Origin: Dryas octopetala
Lineage: Eukaryota > Streptophyta > Magnoliopsida > Rosales > Rosaceae
Direction of reading: 5' to 3'
Assembly: GCA_963921425.1 (NCBI GenBank)
Contig: OY992834.1
Coordinates: 11,887,271 to 11,951,270, forward strand
DNA length: 64,000 nucleotides
A program made the translations under genes and the position numbers. This document shows positions 13,202 through 25,688 of the stretch, piece by piece. Numbering within the stretch: the first letter of the stretch is position 1; each line of letters starts with the position of its first letter. The notes beneath the pieces are model-generated. The model saw only the letters and a program-made list of their open reading frames with translations. It made no database searches and was not told the DNA's origin.

Positions 13202-13251
13202 CCTTGTTTGGTTCCCTGCCACAAAAAAAAAAAAAAAAACCTTGTTTGATT
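13202..13251 (+). mobile_element. Poly(A) micro-insertion with 12-bp flanking repeats
   Basis: CCTTGTTTGGTT (13202-13213) and CCTTGTTTGATT (13240-13251) flank CCCTGCCAC followed by about 17 A. This is the footprint expected from non-LTR retroposition of an almost entirely truncated copy. Confidence 0.6.
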
Positions 13252-13274
13252 TTCATGCACCCAACACTTATTCT

Positions 13275-13920
13275 TAAAAGGAAAAATTTTAAGTAAAGGA
13301 CTTCAATTGTATCTCATGTCTTTATTCAAGACATAAATTTTATTTTGTGTTAACTGAAGACCGAAATTTTTATTTTGTGTCAATTAAAGATTTTTTTTTT
13401 TCAGCTTTTATCTCAACTTTAGATCGACATTGGACCCATCAAACTTTCACCAAATTCAGCAAATTTATACTGGGTTTAAAGCTATACATCTCATCTTTAC
13501 CACCATATAAAGATCACCCAAATCGGACTTCTACAACTCCATATAATCAGCCTCAAAATAGGGTACCCGAAACTGTCTAATTTTTCAAATATTTTCTCAG
13601 AGATCCGATTAGACAGCTTCGGGTACCTTACTTTGAGACTGATTATCTGGAATTGTAAATGTCTGATTTGAGTGATATTTATATGGTTGTAAAAATGAGA
13701 TGCATAGCTTAATTTAAACAAAGTATAAGTTTGTTGAATTTGGTAGAGATTTGATGGGTCTAATGTTGGGCCAAAGTTGAGATAAAAACTGAAAAAAAGA
13801 ATAGGGTCCTTAATTGACACAAAATAAAAGTTTCAACCTTCAGTTGACACAAAGTAAAATTCATATATGAATAGAGATACAAGGTATTGCTAGAATCCTT
13901 TAGCTAAAATTTTCCCTTTA
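13275..13920. mobile_element. 646-bp palindromic (foldback) element
   Basis: Two arms of roughly 300 bp are inverted copies around about 13590. The outer ends are AAGGAAAAATTTTAAG-like at the left and CTAAAATTTTCCCTTT at the right. Matching inner blocks include ATCTCAACTTT, CCCATCAAA, ACCATATAAA, TAATCAG and GGGTACCCGAA/TTCGGGTACC. The arms differ at scattered sites, so it is not recent. It has no coding frame; family (MITE or foldback) is undecided because no clear target duplication is visible. Confidence 0.8.
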
Positions 13921-16709
13921 TAAAATTACACTACTTAAGAGTTATTTTTCCCAATTTAAGAGTATTTTACTTAGCAACGTTTCTATTAGATGCACTACAG
14001 ACGTTAAAAATGTCATTAAAATCCCCCATATGTCTTGTATATTCTCCAGAAAAGCACTAAAGGTGTTTCTCTAACCCCAAAGAGACAATTGTATACATTA
14101 ATTTGTTCTTCTTGTCCATTCGATCACTAATTTTAATAGGTTTTGTAAATTGGGACCAATTGGGTTTCATAAGTTCAAGGGTCATGTACTTCCTAATAAG
14201 ACTTGTTCAAAAGGATTTATTAATTACAAAAGACTACTTGACGGGCAATTGGGTTTTCATAACATTTAGCTCGATCATATGCTACTGGTTTAGAATTGAG
14301 ACTAGAATTAATAGAACAAAGAAAAAAGGAATTATGATAGGGAGTACTCAACTATCATCTAGACACATCTTCGTTATCAATCTTCTCACATGCAGTGGAC
14401 CTTTTAGAAAAGTTGTAGTGATCGAGGGAGTTGAATATTGAAGTTCACAATAATGGGGTCGCACATTTATGTCTTGCGGACTTATGATAAATTTGATCAT
14501 TTCCTTCTGTCATTGGACTATTATTTGTGAACCCACTACTAAATCTGGTCCGGCCAGTATCCTCAATTTATTCACAGAGGTACAACAAAATGTGAAGGCA
14601 AGCCAATAAAATCATTCAAAAGTGTGAGATTTTATCTCAAAAAGTCTCGATGCTATTACACTAGAATATCAAACTTATATATTGTAAATTGTTAAATTAC
14701 CTTTCTGATATGAGATTAACTTCATCCATTTACAGCTTATAATGTTGAATCACACAATCCCAATATGTATTTGAAGTTTATCTTTTAAAGCATTGTCTTT
14801 GATGAGAATCGAGCTCGAGGTGGGATTTTTTATAGCAAAAATAATTGGGAGTAGTTATTGCATTTTCTAATTAATTTAGATATGGAAAATGATTCAATTT
14901 GAAAGATCAAAGAAACACTCTACCATCTCCATGAATTTTGAGAACTCTAAGGCTCTAAGCGCAAACCTTTTCTTCAAATTAAGCATAAGATATATGTATT
15001 CAGCTAGCTAGGGTTGTTTTTCTCTCTTTTTTATTTTTTATTTTTTTGCATGGGGGTGAGATGGTTTAATATCGACATAAAAAGAAGAACTCTATTGGCA
15101 ATTTGGCAGACGGGCATGTGTGAAAGGTCCTTTTCATTTGACGCGAATCAAAACAGAGAAATGAAGGCCTTCAATTCTTCAGAATGTGACAAATCATGAG
15201 AGTGGCTCCAATCCTCCTTTATGCTGGACATAAACATGATGGACTATGATGTATATATGATACATATATATGTCAATATTGTGTTGTTTTGACAAATTAG
15301 AATCCATGATTCACAAAAAACGTAGGATAAACCATTTAATTTTTTCTTTTAATAGTATAAAGAAATAAAAATCATGGCTATTGATTTTATTTGAGTAATG
15401 GTAGATATACTTCATTCTAATAATACATAATCTACCACCACATTTCTAATAGAAATGTCTACTTAATTAGACTAAGCAAACCCTACTGTCTAAGCTGGAG
15501 TACGTACTTCTACCCTTCCTTACGCATTACATACAATAATGAAATCCTCCAATTAGCTAGATTAACCTCTAATTTTTTTAATGAAATTTCATCAAGTTTT
15601 TCAATTAACATGCATTATGTCTTTTTACTTTCTAAAAAAAAACAAAAAATGAAATTGAAGGAGCACCATGATCGTTCACCATAACTCATAACTATATATG
15701 GTCTGTGACACCAATACTTTCTAAAAGCGCCCACTATCGAGGTTGAAAGGTGTTCGTAGACATCTTTGACAGGGGCGAGTTCACTATTAGGGTTTAGTGA
15801 AGGCAATCACTCCCATTACCATTTCCTTCACCCATTAACTTGTTCTAATAACTTAATTTTTGTATGGTATATTTTCTTTAAGAATGAGACAAAGCTTGAT
15901 AAAATGTTTCAAAAAAAACCTAAGACAGAAGGAATGAAGAATATTTGAGAGATTTTTCCTCTTGAAACAAAAAAAGAAAAAAAATTAAAATTTCATCATC
16001 AATTTTGCTCCTATGAAGTTTTTTGGATCCGCCACTAGTATTTGGCAATAAGAGAGAGGAAGGCTTGAAGGAAAGTAAGATTTTTATAATATGAAGGAAT
16101 TAAAATAAATTACCCTAAATAATAATGGGTAGTAAAATGAAAACAAAAGGTAAAACTAATACATAGTCCTTTTCTTTTTCTTTTTTTGAGCAAAAAAAGA
16201 AAATTGTCCTTTTCTTCTTTGACAAAAAAGAAGTGGAGGCCATTGTTCACAGGTGGCAAGAACCAGTCCAAGCGACCACAACAGCAGATGAAGCGGACCA
16301 CTCACTGACTTTCACTTCCGTTGGCATTGCAATATTGCATGCTGACCAGTCTCTTCATTCGTATTCGTGTTCAATACGTCGTCGTATTCCTTAATTGACT
16401 GTCGTTAATGCAATTTTGTCAATTATCGAATGCAGCCATGCACACAGTGATCGACCATGCACGCCGACCCCGATTCGTCTTTTTCTTCATTCTCCAGATT
16501 GACCATTGACCCTTGTTTTATTGTAAATTGTAATAGAGTGCCTTGGTCTTATATTACGGTAAAGGCTCCTAAAGCCATGGTCCGAGAATAATTGGGTAAA
16601 TTGCTGGTTTGTTTTGTTTTTTGTGAATGTGATGAGATAGCCTCTCTAATCCTACGCGCCCTTTCTTTTTTACCTTTTTTTTTGGGAATAAAACTTCTTA
16701 TTTTGTTTT
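13921..16709. other. Intergenic DNA, no gene seen
   Basis: AT-rich sequence with homopolymer runs. Open frames such as 14103-14441 have no domain, no coding-like composition and no exon neighbours. I see no RNA gene or element with clear ends. Confidence 0.5.
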
Positions 16710-17280
16710 AGGGTCAATTAAACTTTGCATCCATGTTGTTTGGGTCCAATAACGTATAGGTCCTTAACTTTCAAAATGTATCACTATTAAACTCAAACTT
16801 TCAAATTGTTGAAAATCAATACAATGTTGTCCCTTCGTTCAGTTGACCATCAAGTCAACCATTAAGCGCTTATGTGGCATAAGTGGGCCCACTTTATTTT
16901 GCTGCCCTGACCTTCCATTTAGGGATGACAAAATTCCCTGCCCCCGAAAATCCCCGTGGGGACCCGCCCCGATTAAGCGGGTATGGTAATACCATCCTCG
17001 TCCCCACCCCGCCCCGTATACCCGTTTAATAAAAATATTATATTATATAATTATATTTTAATTTATTATCTTAATTTTTGTTGCATATCTTTAAAATTTA
17101 ATAGTGTTATTTTTATGATTTAGTGTTATTGTAATATAGTATAATGAATTTTAACATAAGCGCTTAACGGTTGACTTGAAACAAGGGACAACATTTCAAA
17201 GATTTGAAAATTTGAGTTTAACATTGATTCATTTGAAAGTTAGGGACCAATGTGTTTAGGTGCAAAGTGTAATTGACACT
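16710..17280. mobile_element. Long-TIR MITE split by a nested insertion
   Basis: The left arm starts AGGGTCAATTAAACTTTGCA and the right arm ends TGCAAAGTGTAATTGACACT. The arms stay complementary inwards (AACTTTCAAA, GTTGTCCC, GTCAACC, TTAAGCGCTTA). Between about 16919 and 17150 lies unrelated sequence with GGGGACCCGCCCCG-type GC blocks and a TATTATATTATA stretch, which interrupts the palindrome and is probably a later insertion of a repeat common in plants. No coding frame. Confidence 0.65.
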
Positions 17281-18708
17281 ATTTTAGTACCTATAAGTAT
17301 AACTCAAGTCAAATTTTTCACATCTTAAGTTGTGAAACAGTGAATCCTCAAGGTTTCTAGTATAATTTGTTGTTTTTTGTAATATAAAAAAGATTTAAGC
17401 TCTTGACATTGAGTTAGGAATAAGATAAATAAATGATTCAATTTTCTTCAAGATAACATAAAATTCATGTTTTGTATAATTTTAAACCAAGACAGAGTAA
17501 TTTGGCGCCCATATTTTGACATGTTTTAGTTAACAGTACATTGGTGTATATTTCTGGTTAGAATAGGGTGGTTCTTGATTCATAAATGATGTGTATTGAT
17601 AAGGATTGCCCTCTTTCTTTTTGATTTATGAATTTGCCATTGATTCTCAGCAAAAAAAAAACAATATATATATATATATATAAAGTTTTAATATGAGAAT
17701 TTACACTATAATTTGTTAATATACTTTTGTAGTACATTTTTTTTATATAGTTTAATGGGTACAAGACTACAGCTTATACAGCTAAATGAAACATAATTTA
17801 TTTTTTTCTTTTTTAAAAAGAAAATGAAAGATAGAGTGAGCAGTTGAGTGATAATAAAAAACATCATTGTAATTTGTATATTATCGGTTTAATAGTTTTT
17901 TGTTTTTTTTTACAATGTTAGAAAGATTCTATATTTGAGTTTCCTGACTTTCTTCTCCTCAAATTAAAGTTAAAAAGTAAAGTTATTGAGAAATAAGTGT
18001 AAACGAGCGAGATCATACACAATATTCCTTTTTATTTTTCTTCAAAAACCTATAGACGAAAAGTTTTCTAACATTTTCTTTAATGAAAAACTCAATTAGT
18101 GCACCAGAGGTAAAAAAGAAGAAGCTCTCAATTAAGATTCAATTAAACAAACTAAGGTGGTGGACCCTATCCCTTCATTCTTTTTGGTGTTATTTGTTTA
18201 GTTGATAGTGCTCTCAACCATCATTTTCACATATATCACACAAAAAGAATTCTTGATATTTTCTTTATTCACAGGTTTTTGTTTCTACATCTATAAACGA
18301 GGGATTACTAGAACAGCTTCCAAGTTTCAACAAAGAAAGAAATACCATTACATTTAAAGTAAATTTATATTTCTTAAGTGCAGAGTTCATCATTTTAAAA
18401 ATGAGTAATATAGCATGTATTCTTGAGAAAGAAGCTTTATTGACAAATTTATACACATTTTATATTTAAATAAACTTGATATACTTTATAAACGATCATT
18501 CAAATGATGCTTGTGAGTGTTTGGGTGCTCTTGTTACACTCGATAAGTTACTGATTATCAATAACAAGTATGCTGTTAACTTACATTAACAATTACACAA
18601 TTCTTTTCTTCTAACATTAGTGAATGTTTTTTTTTTCCTAGTTTTCAATTTGATTGACTAACAATTACAAATTGAGTGTGTAAACTCTAATGCCGAGTGT
18701 TTGAACAC
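17281..18708. other. Intergenic DNA, no gene seen
   Basis: AT-rich sequence with an (AT)n run at about 17662-17683. No supported gene, RNA or bounded element. Confidence 0.5.
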
Positions 18709-19755
18709 TGTTTGTGGACAAACCCACATGAATTTGACAACCAATCATGGATCGACACGTGGCAAGTCAGATCCAACCTCAGACTTTGACTTTTCAATAG
18801 TCAGACTTGGACCTCCATGTTGTCATGCCAGCTCGGCACAGTTTTACTGCTAGTTCGGATCGGCTCATCTCGGCGAATCTCCATATCCGATCCGACTTGA
18901 TCTGAGGATCTACTAAGAATTGAGTGTTCATTTTTTCTTAGTTATCCCAGTTCGGTTCGGTTCGGCCCTTGGTGATCATCTTCTCAGACAAACGGATTAT
19001 CGTCGGGTGGTGACTGCCATGTCATGTGTCGAGCCAGTCTGAACTAGTCCATCTATGTCCGATCCGAACGTAGCTATATTTTATACCCGCGTATATGATA
19101 TCTATAATCGGTTCGGCTCGGATTTCACCGCCATTCTAGAAGATTGGAGTCAGGACGAACCGCTTCACTCAAATATCTCTGACATGGCTCTCTGACAGAT
19201 GAGACATCCCAGCTCACAGTCATGACTATTAGGGCATCTCACTTGATCTTCCATCTTTGCATTCAATGCAGCATTGAATGTAAAGAAGGTGGGTAGCTGT
19301 GCATGCTACTATTCATGACCGAACGCATGGCCTCCTCTCAATCATTCACCCTCATGCAGGTAATTTACCTTTCACCATTTCCTTTGCCTATATAAGCTGA
19401 CTTATGTACATAAAAATAGGCATCATCTAATACACAACTTCACTCACAAAAAGCCTATCAGAATATCCCCTAATTTATGAGAATAAACTCAAGAGATCTT
19501 ACCTTGTTATTTCTCATTCTCCAAAGTTCATCACATGTTCTTTCTTGTCCTTACACAAACACCTCCAAATACACATCACTGACTTCATCATCGGAGCGTG
19601 TTTGGCTGGTATCACACAGGTCCATCTCCTTTGATTTTGTGTTCGTGCAGAAAGATCTCGAATCAACATCCACTTTATCATCCAGCAGAGCTTCTGATAA
19701 GCCAGATCATCCCTTCTAAGTTGTTGTATCTCTCTTACGAAAATTTGTATCAACA
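18709..19755 (+). mobile_element. Solo LTR, probably Ty3/Gypsy Tat-type (fossil)
   Basis: The segment begins TGTTTGTGGAC and ends TTGTATCAACA, so it has the TG..CA ends of an LTR, and it is flanked by an exact 5-bp duplication AACAC (18704-18708 and 19756-19760). A TATA box (CTATATAAG, near 19388) is followed by an R-U5 region with ACTGACTTCATCATCGGAGC and GGCTGGTATCACAC, a phrase typical of plant Ty3/Gypsy LTRs. No internal region or second LTR is present, so it is a solo LTR left by LTR-LTR recombination. The intact duplication suggests a moderate to young age. Confidence 0.78.
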
Positions 19756-19760
19756 AACAC

Positions 19761-20459
19761 AATATTGGAAACACTTTAATTCACTCGATCCAATGTCCTT
19801 TATTTTCTTATTTGTTTTTATTAATTATTTGCTTTAGTTTAATTGAAGAAATGACAAACCCGATCGAGGACAATCAATCTTTATAGTATCTTAAATATTT
19901 TAATTGCTCATATCATATATAAATAGAAGAGAAGTGCAATTTAAATTTCCATGAAAATTATTGTTTTCATGATCCTTCAACTTTGATTGGATTGTGTATA
20001 CCCGTTACTCCATTAGTGATTGGCCAAATAAAAATTCATTTAATGAAAACAGAGAAACATAGCACTCCAAATTTACCATACCAAGAAAATGAAGTATAAC
20101 AAAGAATAACAAAAAAAGAAAAGACAACCAATAACACGCGCTGAAGAACGCGGCTGGTGATTTCAACGCTCAAAGTCTTGAAAACCAATGAGAAATTCTG
20201 ATGATGAAAGGACGAGTCACGAGTCCGATGACTCAGTTGCTCACACAGTCACAGAGGCTCGAGAAGAGAGAGAGAGCGTCACCATCCTTGAAAAGAAGTG
20301 TAGCGTAAAGAAGGAACACGCGTGGGTCCCACGTGTTGGGTCCACGTCCCCTCCTGGTGGGTCCCACTCGGACTCTCTCTCTCTCAGTCTCTCAAACTAA
20401 AGTGCGCAGTCCATACAAAAAAGCAAAAGCTGTAAACAAGCCTGTAATTACAACAACCA
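19761..20459. promoter_or_regulatory. Upstream (promoter) region of the kinase gene
   Basis: No gene is seen here. The stretch near 20315-20360 holds ACGCG, CCACGTG and GTCCACGT elements of the ACGT/G-box type, and short CT and GA runs are common. Position suggests promoter of the downstream kinase; transcription start is not determinable from sequence. Confidence 0.4.
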
Positions 20460-20824
20460 ATATCGCTTAATAAAGCTCTAGTAGCTCCAGAGAGACCACA
20501 GAGAGTGACAGAGACAGAGTTCTAGAGAGAGAAAAGCTAGAGAGAGAGAGAGAGCGCTCTGTAGTCGCTTTGGCTCTCTGAAAAATTACAATAACAAAAA
20601 AAAAAGAAGAAAAACCCATCAACATTTTCGTTTATAGCTTCGGAAAACAAAAAAGTACTAGAGAGAGAGAGAGAGCTCTGTGAGAAACCCTAAATTTGAA
20701 GCTAACCCATTTCGAGTTTGTGGTGGGTTTACAGGATCGTCCGTACGAGTTCATATTCTGCTTCGTTTTGCTCTGGTGCGTTTGTCATTTTGGTTCTTCT
20801 CTGTTTGCAAGTTGGAATATTCCT

Positions 20825-20866
<42 letters not shown>

Positions 20867-21743
20867 GGGAGAGGGGTGGGTTTCGAGATCTTTCTTTGCT
20901 CTCACTGTCTATGAATTTCACGTTCTTTTTCATTTTTATTTTTTTGAGAGAATTATTGGGTTGTTGAGAGTTTTGCTTGGGAGGGAAGGTTTTGCAATGA
21001 GAATGCCTTTGTTGAGTTTCTGGGTTTTGCTTTTTTGGTATTATATTTTGTTTCTTTTAAACTAATTTTTTTAATACGGTATATATATATATATATGTCT
21101 GTATATGTTCCATTTCTGTAATTGTAGTTGACTGTGAGTGAAGTTAGGAATTTGACGAGTCATTGATTGATTCTTAGTTTGCTTTGATCAGGTGGGGTTT
21201 ATGGAAACTTCGCCAATTGGGGTTTCGTGATTGAAGGATTTTGTGGTTTCAGTCAATAATAGTGGGAAGGGTTAGTGAGAATATAGATTTATATGATGAT
21301 ATGTACTTACATGCTTTATAAACATCCCAAATTTGTTTGCTGTATTCACATTTCACATTTCATTCATTTATTTTGTTTGGGCTCAAATTTGTGCTTCTTT
21401 CTATCCTATTTAGGAGTGTAGGTCATATATTAGAGAAAGCAAATCAACACCAGGCATTTCAATTTCTTGTCCTAGCTGTAGATAGGCTTCTGGGTGCTTA
21501 ATTTTTGAATGGTTCTCTATTGTTCTATAATATTTCTACTTCCAGTAGCCTACTGTTGAAGTAGGATGAGTAGTTCTTTCAAAGAAGTTTGTATGCTGTT
21601 TCTATTACGTACTGCTTTGTGGACTACCTACACATTAAGATCTGAGCATATATATGAAGTCCCTGGAGGCTAAATCGTGGTTTGATTTGCAGAGTTGTTT
21701 TGATTAGAAGATTTCTCAATGCGATGATACATAGTTATTGGAT
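20460..21743 (+). promoter_or_regulatory. Kinase 5' leader with GA/CT runs and likely UTR intron
   Basis: Purine-rich GA runs (about 20510-20560 and 20660-20680) and a (CT)n microsatellite (20831-20863) are typical of plant 5' UTRs. A possible UTR intron could run from a GT near 20776 to the AG before GTTGTTTTG near 21691; this is inferred, not proven. Short upstream open frames are present and might affect translation. An AT run lies at about 21080-21097. Confidence 0.45.
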
Positions 21744-24700
21744 ATGGAGAGGGTTCCAGAATCAAAGGTGCTTCCTGGGAAATTGCCCATTGTAGGTGAG
21801 ATATCATATACACGTATGGCTTCAGCAAGAGTAGGGGGACACTTGTCAAATGTGCGCTCTGGTTTGGTAAGAGAAGATGTTGCATCAGCAAGAGACAGGG
21901 GTCATTTGTCCAATGGGCGCTTGGGTTTGGTGAGAGAAGAAATTGCATTTGCAAGAGAAGTGGTTCATTTATCAAATGTGCATTCTGTTTTAGTAAAAGA
22001 TGGAAGATCTGATGCACGGGAATCTCATTCTTCAGAGTCACCTATACCTATAAGAATAAGGAAAGGAAAGGCCTCTTTTCCAGAAGAGGAAGAACTTATG
22101 TCTGGTGCTGTTACATTCAAGGGAAGTGAAGATTCATTTGAGGAAGGGGATCCTAGTTCTTTCTCTGGAGTTAGTCACCCTCCAGAACCTGTTGATATGG
22201 ATTTAATGAAAGCAGTTTATGTACCAATTGGTCAGCATAAGTCTGAAGCTGGATGCTTGATGAAGAGCTTATCTATGAAAGGTCCTTTCATAGAAGATCT
22301 TTCGCTCCGGGTTCCTGCTAAGAAACCAAGCCCATCTGTTCTTTCCCCTGCAGAAAGCTTGGTTGAAGAACCCAACGACTTAGGTGCACTGTCTCCACCA
22401 TTTTTGGTTCCTCATGCGTCACAAAATACAGATAATTCACTTCTTCCTCTAGATTCTGAGGAGAAGGAGTGCGTTTGGGATGCTTCTTTGCCTCCAAGTG
22501 GCAATGTAAGTCCGCTCAGTAGCATTGATAGTACTGGTGTTGTCACTGCTATGAGCATTGTCAATAGCTGCGCCAGTACATATCGGAGTGATGCAATCAC
22601 AAGTGATGGCATGCTTAGTATGGAGAGAAACTGTGAAAGTACCAAAGGGAGTGTTAGAGGGGATTCACTTGAGAGTGCAAAAACTAGTGTTAGTCGAGCA
22701 AGTGATAGTAGTGGACTTAGTGATGACAGTAATTGGAGCAACATTACTGGTGCCAATAAGCCACACAAAGGAAATGATCCTAGGTGGAAGGCTATTCTTG
22801 CTATTCGAACTCGGGATGGGATTTTGGGAATGAGCCATTTTAGATTACTTAAACGCCTTGGTTGTGGTGATATTGGCAGTGTATATCTTTCAGAACTCAG
22901 TGGAACCCGTTGCTATTTTGCAATGAAAGTAATGGACAAGGCATCTCTTGCAAGCAGGAAGAAGTTGACTAGGGCTCAGACAGAAAGGGAGATTCTGCAA
23001 CTGCTGGACCACCCATTTCTTCCAACTTTATATACACATTTTGAGACCGACAGATTCTCTTGTTTGGTCATGGAATATTGTCCAGGCGGTGATCTGCACA
23101 CTCTGAGGCAACGACAACCTGGAAAACATTTCTCTGAGTATGCTGCAAGGTATGATCTTTATAGAAACGTCTCTCAGCTGTCTAGAGTATTTGAATGTTC
23201 TTTGTTTTGATCATGAAGGCCAGTAGGCCACCTCCTATCTATATCAATGTTAATCTTTCTATCTCTGTGTCAATTTTTTTCTTTTTGTGTTTATGATTTT
23301 GCCTTCCAGTGAGTTTTCCAATATGGTTTAATTGTTATGGTAAAGTAAAATATATTGGAAAATGAGCACTCAATCTGCCATGGGACTAAAATCTTTTTCC
23401 TAATTTCATGTGACTTAATTTTTTTACCTAAGCTTTCATATGCTTATCTTGACAAAACTGCTGCAGCTGCAACTTGTTTCTTACACATCATTTTGATTTA
23501 GGGACACAGTTTCATGTCTTTGATATTTTCTCATACTTTGAGGCATGGTGGTTTTGAAAAATACTATTCTATACTTTACACTAATACATTCTTAAGTTAA
23601 TATGGTTAGTAGTTAGAAACACTTTCTCGATGGGCTTTTAGCCAGTGCAAATGTCGATTGGAAGGGCTGGATCTCCCTTCTCCTTCTAAATATAATACTT
23701 CTGTTTGCTGCTTTAGGCCATTTTCATAGTTACTTGAAGGGTCTTCACGTTATTTGCTTTCACCTGTCTGTTTTGGAAAACTAATTTTGTGAAATCCAAG
23801 TACTGTATAAAAATGATCAAAGTATCAGCAATAAAAAATTTAATGTAAAAAAGAAGCTGAACAAAATATTGTAGTATTAGGCTTTAGAAGCATGACTATT
23901 TATGCTTGGACTGGGTGCCTTTTGAATCCAAATAGTGTGTAGAAAAAATGATCAATGTTTCAACAATAAATAACGTAATGCGTACAAGAAGCTGAACAGA
24001 ATATCAGAGTTTTGGGCCTTGGAATTTGGCCATAGATACCTTGTGCATTCAATTTACATAATTTTTCTACTACCTTGACCTGGCAATGTCTTGGAAGTTG
24101 GAACATTCATTTGAATATGTTGCCTTTTCCCCCCTTTGGAAGTTCTACTATAATTTGAAATGTTGTTACTGCCTTGGAGAAAGTCTTTCTTTGAAACCAG
24201 AGAACACCGATAAAACCATATTAAAATTTGTATTCCTTGCTCATGCAGATTCTATGCTGCGGAAGTTCTGTTGGCACTAGAGTATCTACACATGCTTGGA
24301 GTTGTCTACAGGGACTTGAAACCTGAAAATGTGCTTGTCCGTGATGATGGCCACATAATGCTCTCAGACTTTGATCTTTCCCTGAGATGCGCTGTTTCAC
24401 CAACCCTGATAAGAACTTCATTTGACTCTGATCCTTCAAAACGAGGAGCAGGGGGTGCATTTTGCGTCCAGCCTGCATGTATTGAGCCCTCATCAGTATG
24501 CATTCAGCCTGCTTGTTTTATCCCCAGGATCTTCCCTCAGAAAAGCAAGAAGAACCGAAAACCTCGAGCTGAGCCTGGGTTTGCCACCAATGCACTTCCC
24601 GAGCTTGTTGCGGAGCCTACTCAAGCTCGGTCTATGTCCTTTGTTGGAACCCATGAATACCTAGCCCCTGAAATTATTAAAGGAGAAGGCCATGGTAGTG

Positions 24701-25125
24701 CAGTTGATTGGTGGACGTTTGGTATATTCTTGCATGAATTACTGTATGGTAAAACCCCTTTCAAAGGCTCAGGAAACCGTGCTACACTGTTCAATGTGGT
24801 GGGGCAGCAACTCAGATTCCCAGAATCACCAGCAACTAGTTATGCGAGCCGTGATTTAATCCGGGGATTGCTGGTCAAGGAGCCACAGCACCGGCTTGGG
24901 GTGAAAAGGGGTGCAACTGAGATCAAACAGCATCCCTTCTTTGAAGGTGTTAACTGGGCTCTGATACGATGCAGCACACCACCAGAAGTACCAAGACCAA
25001 TGGAGGCTGAGCTGCCAGGGAAATTTGGGGCAGTTGACACTGTTGGTGTCGGAAGCAACAGTAAAAGGATGGTAGGGGCAGACGTGAAGTCTGGGGGTAA
25101 ATATCTAGACTTCGAGTTCTTTTAG
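21744..25125 (+). CDS. AGC VIII protein kinase (D6PK/KIPK-like)
   Basis: Two exons, 21744-23149 and 24249-25125, give 760 residues. The start is the ATG at 21744 (MERVPESK); the frame just upstream opens only with TTG. An unstructured Ser-rich N-terminus of about 360 residues precedes the kinase domain. The glycine loop reads [11 protein letters not shown], the ATP lysine is in AMKV (about K395) and the catalytic loop is YRDLKPEN (about D491). The metal-binding motif is DFD instead of DFG (about D509), the hallmark of plant AGC VIII kinases, with the usual Cys-rich insert ([16 protein letters not shown]) before the GTHEYLAPE activation segment. The C-terminus FEFF matches the FxxF (PIF) motif bound by PDK1. 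D6PK relatives phosphorylate PIN auxin exporters at the plasma membrane. The long N-terminus resembles AGC1-3 or KIPK-type members; the exact orthologue is not certain. Confidence 0.93.
21819..22007 (+). repeat. Three 63-bp coding repeats in the kinase N-terminus
   Basis: Three consecutive 63-bp units (21819-21881, 21882-21944, 21945-22007) encode [20 protein letters not shown]-, [20 protein letters not shown]- and [20 protein letters not shown]-type 21-residue blocks. The reading frame is preserved across all three, and differences between units show the expansion is not very recent. Confidence 0.85.
23806..24040. repeat. Tandem duplication in the kinase intron
   Basis: Two units (about 23806-23906 and 23938-24040) share AAAAATGATCAA, CAATAAA, AAGAAGCTGAACA and TAGGCTTTAGAA/GGGCCTTGGAA in the same order within the single coding-region intron. 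They are diverged, non-coding, and of no evident function. Confidence 0.6.
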
Positions 25126-25688
25126 TTTGGATAACAGGATTCTTGTGCTGTCTTGTATTAGTACCCATCATTTAATCCTAAAAGAGTATGCCTAATTTAC
25201 TCTGTTCTGCTAATGAACTTGAGCTTACCTCATAAAAGAAAATCCCATTTTAGTGGGAAAACTGCTTAGTAAAACTCATATAGATAGCCTTCACCTGGTT
25301 CCTTCATGGTCCCTTTTAAAAAGTTATTTGGATGATGCCAAATTTAGTGTATCAAGTAGAGACCTCGTTATCTTGTCAGAGCTAATATTGTTACTTGCTA
25401 TTTAAAGAGAATTTCTATCTTTATCCTTTGTTTTCTTTTGCAAATAGTTTGTTATTTCAAGTTGCAGGAAATGTAAATAAAAATGTCACACATTGCTTAT
25501 TGCCTTATTGGCTTAGAAGTTAGAACCTGCTGTGTTGGAAACTTGGGAAATAGGAACTTTTCTTATCAATTTCATTTTATGTTTCCGGGATGTAACATCA
25601 TATGAAGCAACCAAAAGTGCAATGCTGAAAGGATTAAGGTCCAATATTGCCATTGACTGTGAGATAATACATTATCCATTACAGACAT

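Noticed and set aside
14103-14441. 112-residue open frame
   Set aside because: AT-rich, no domain, no splice neighbours; consistent with chance.
16150-16220. Possible sixth poly(A)-type insertion scar
   Set aside because: GTCCTTTTCTT occurs twice around a T/A-rich stretch, but all parts are low complexity and the match could be chance.
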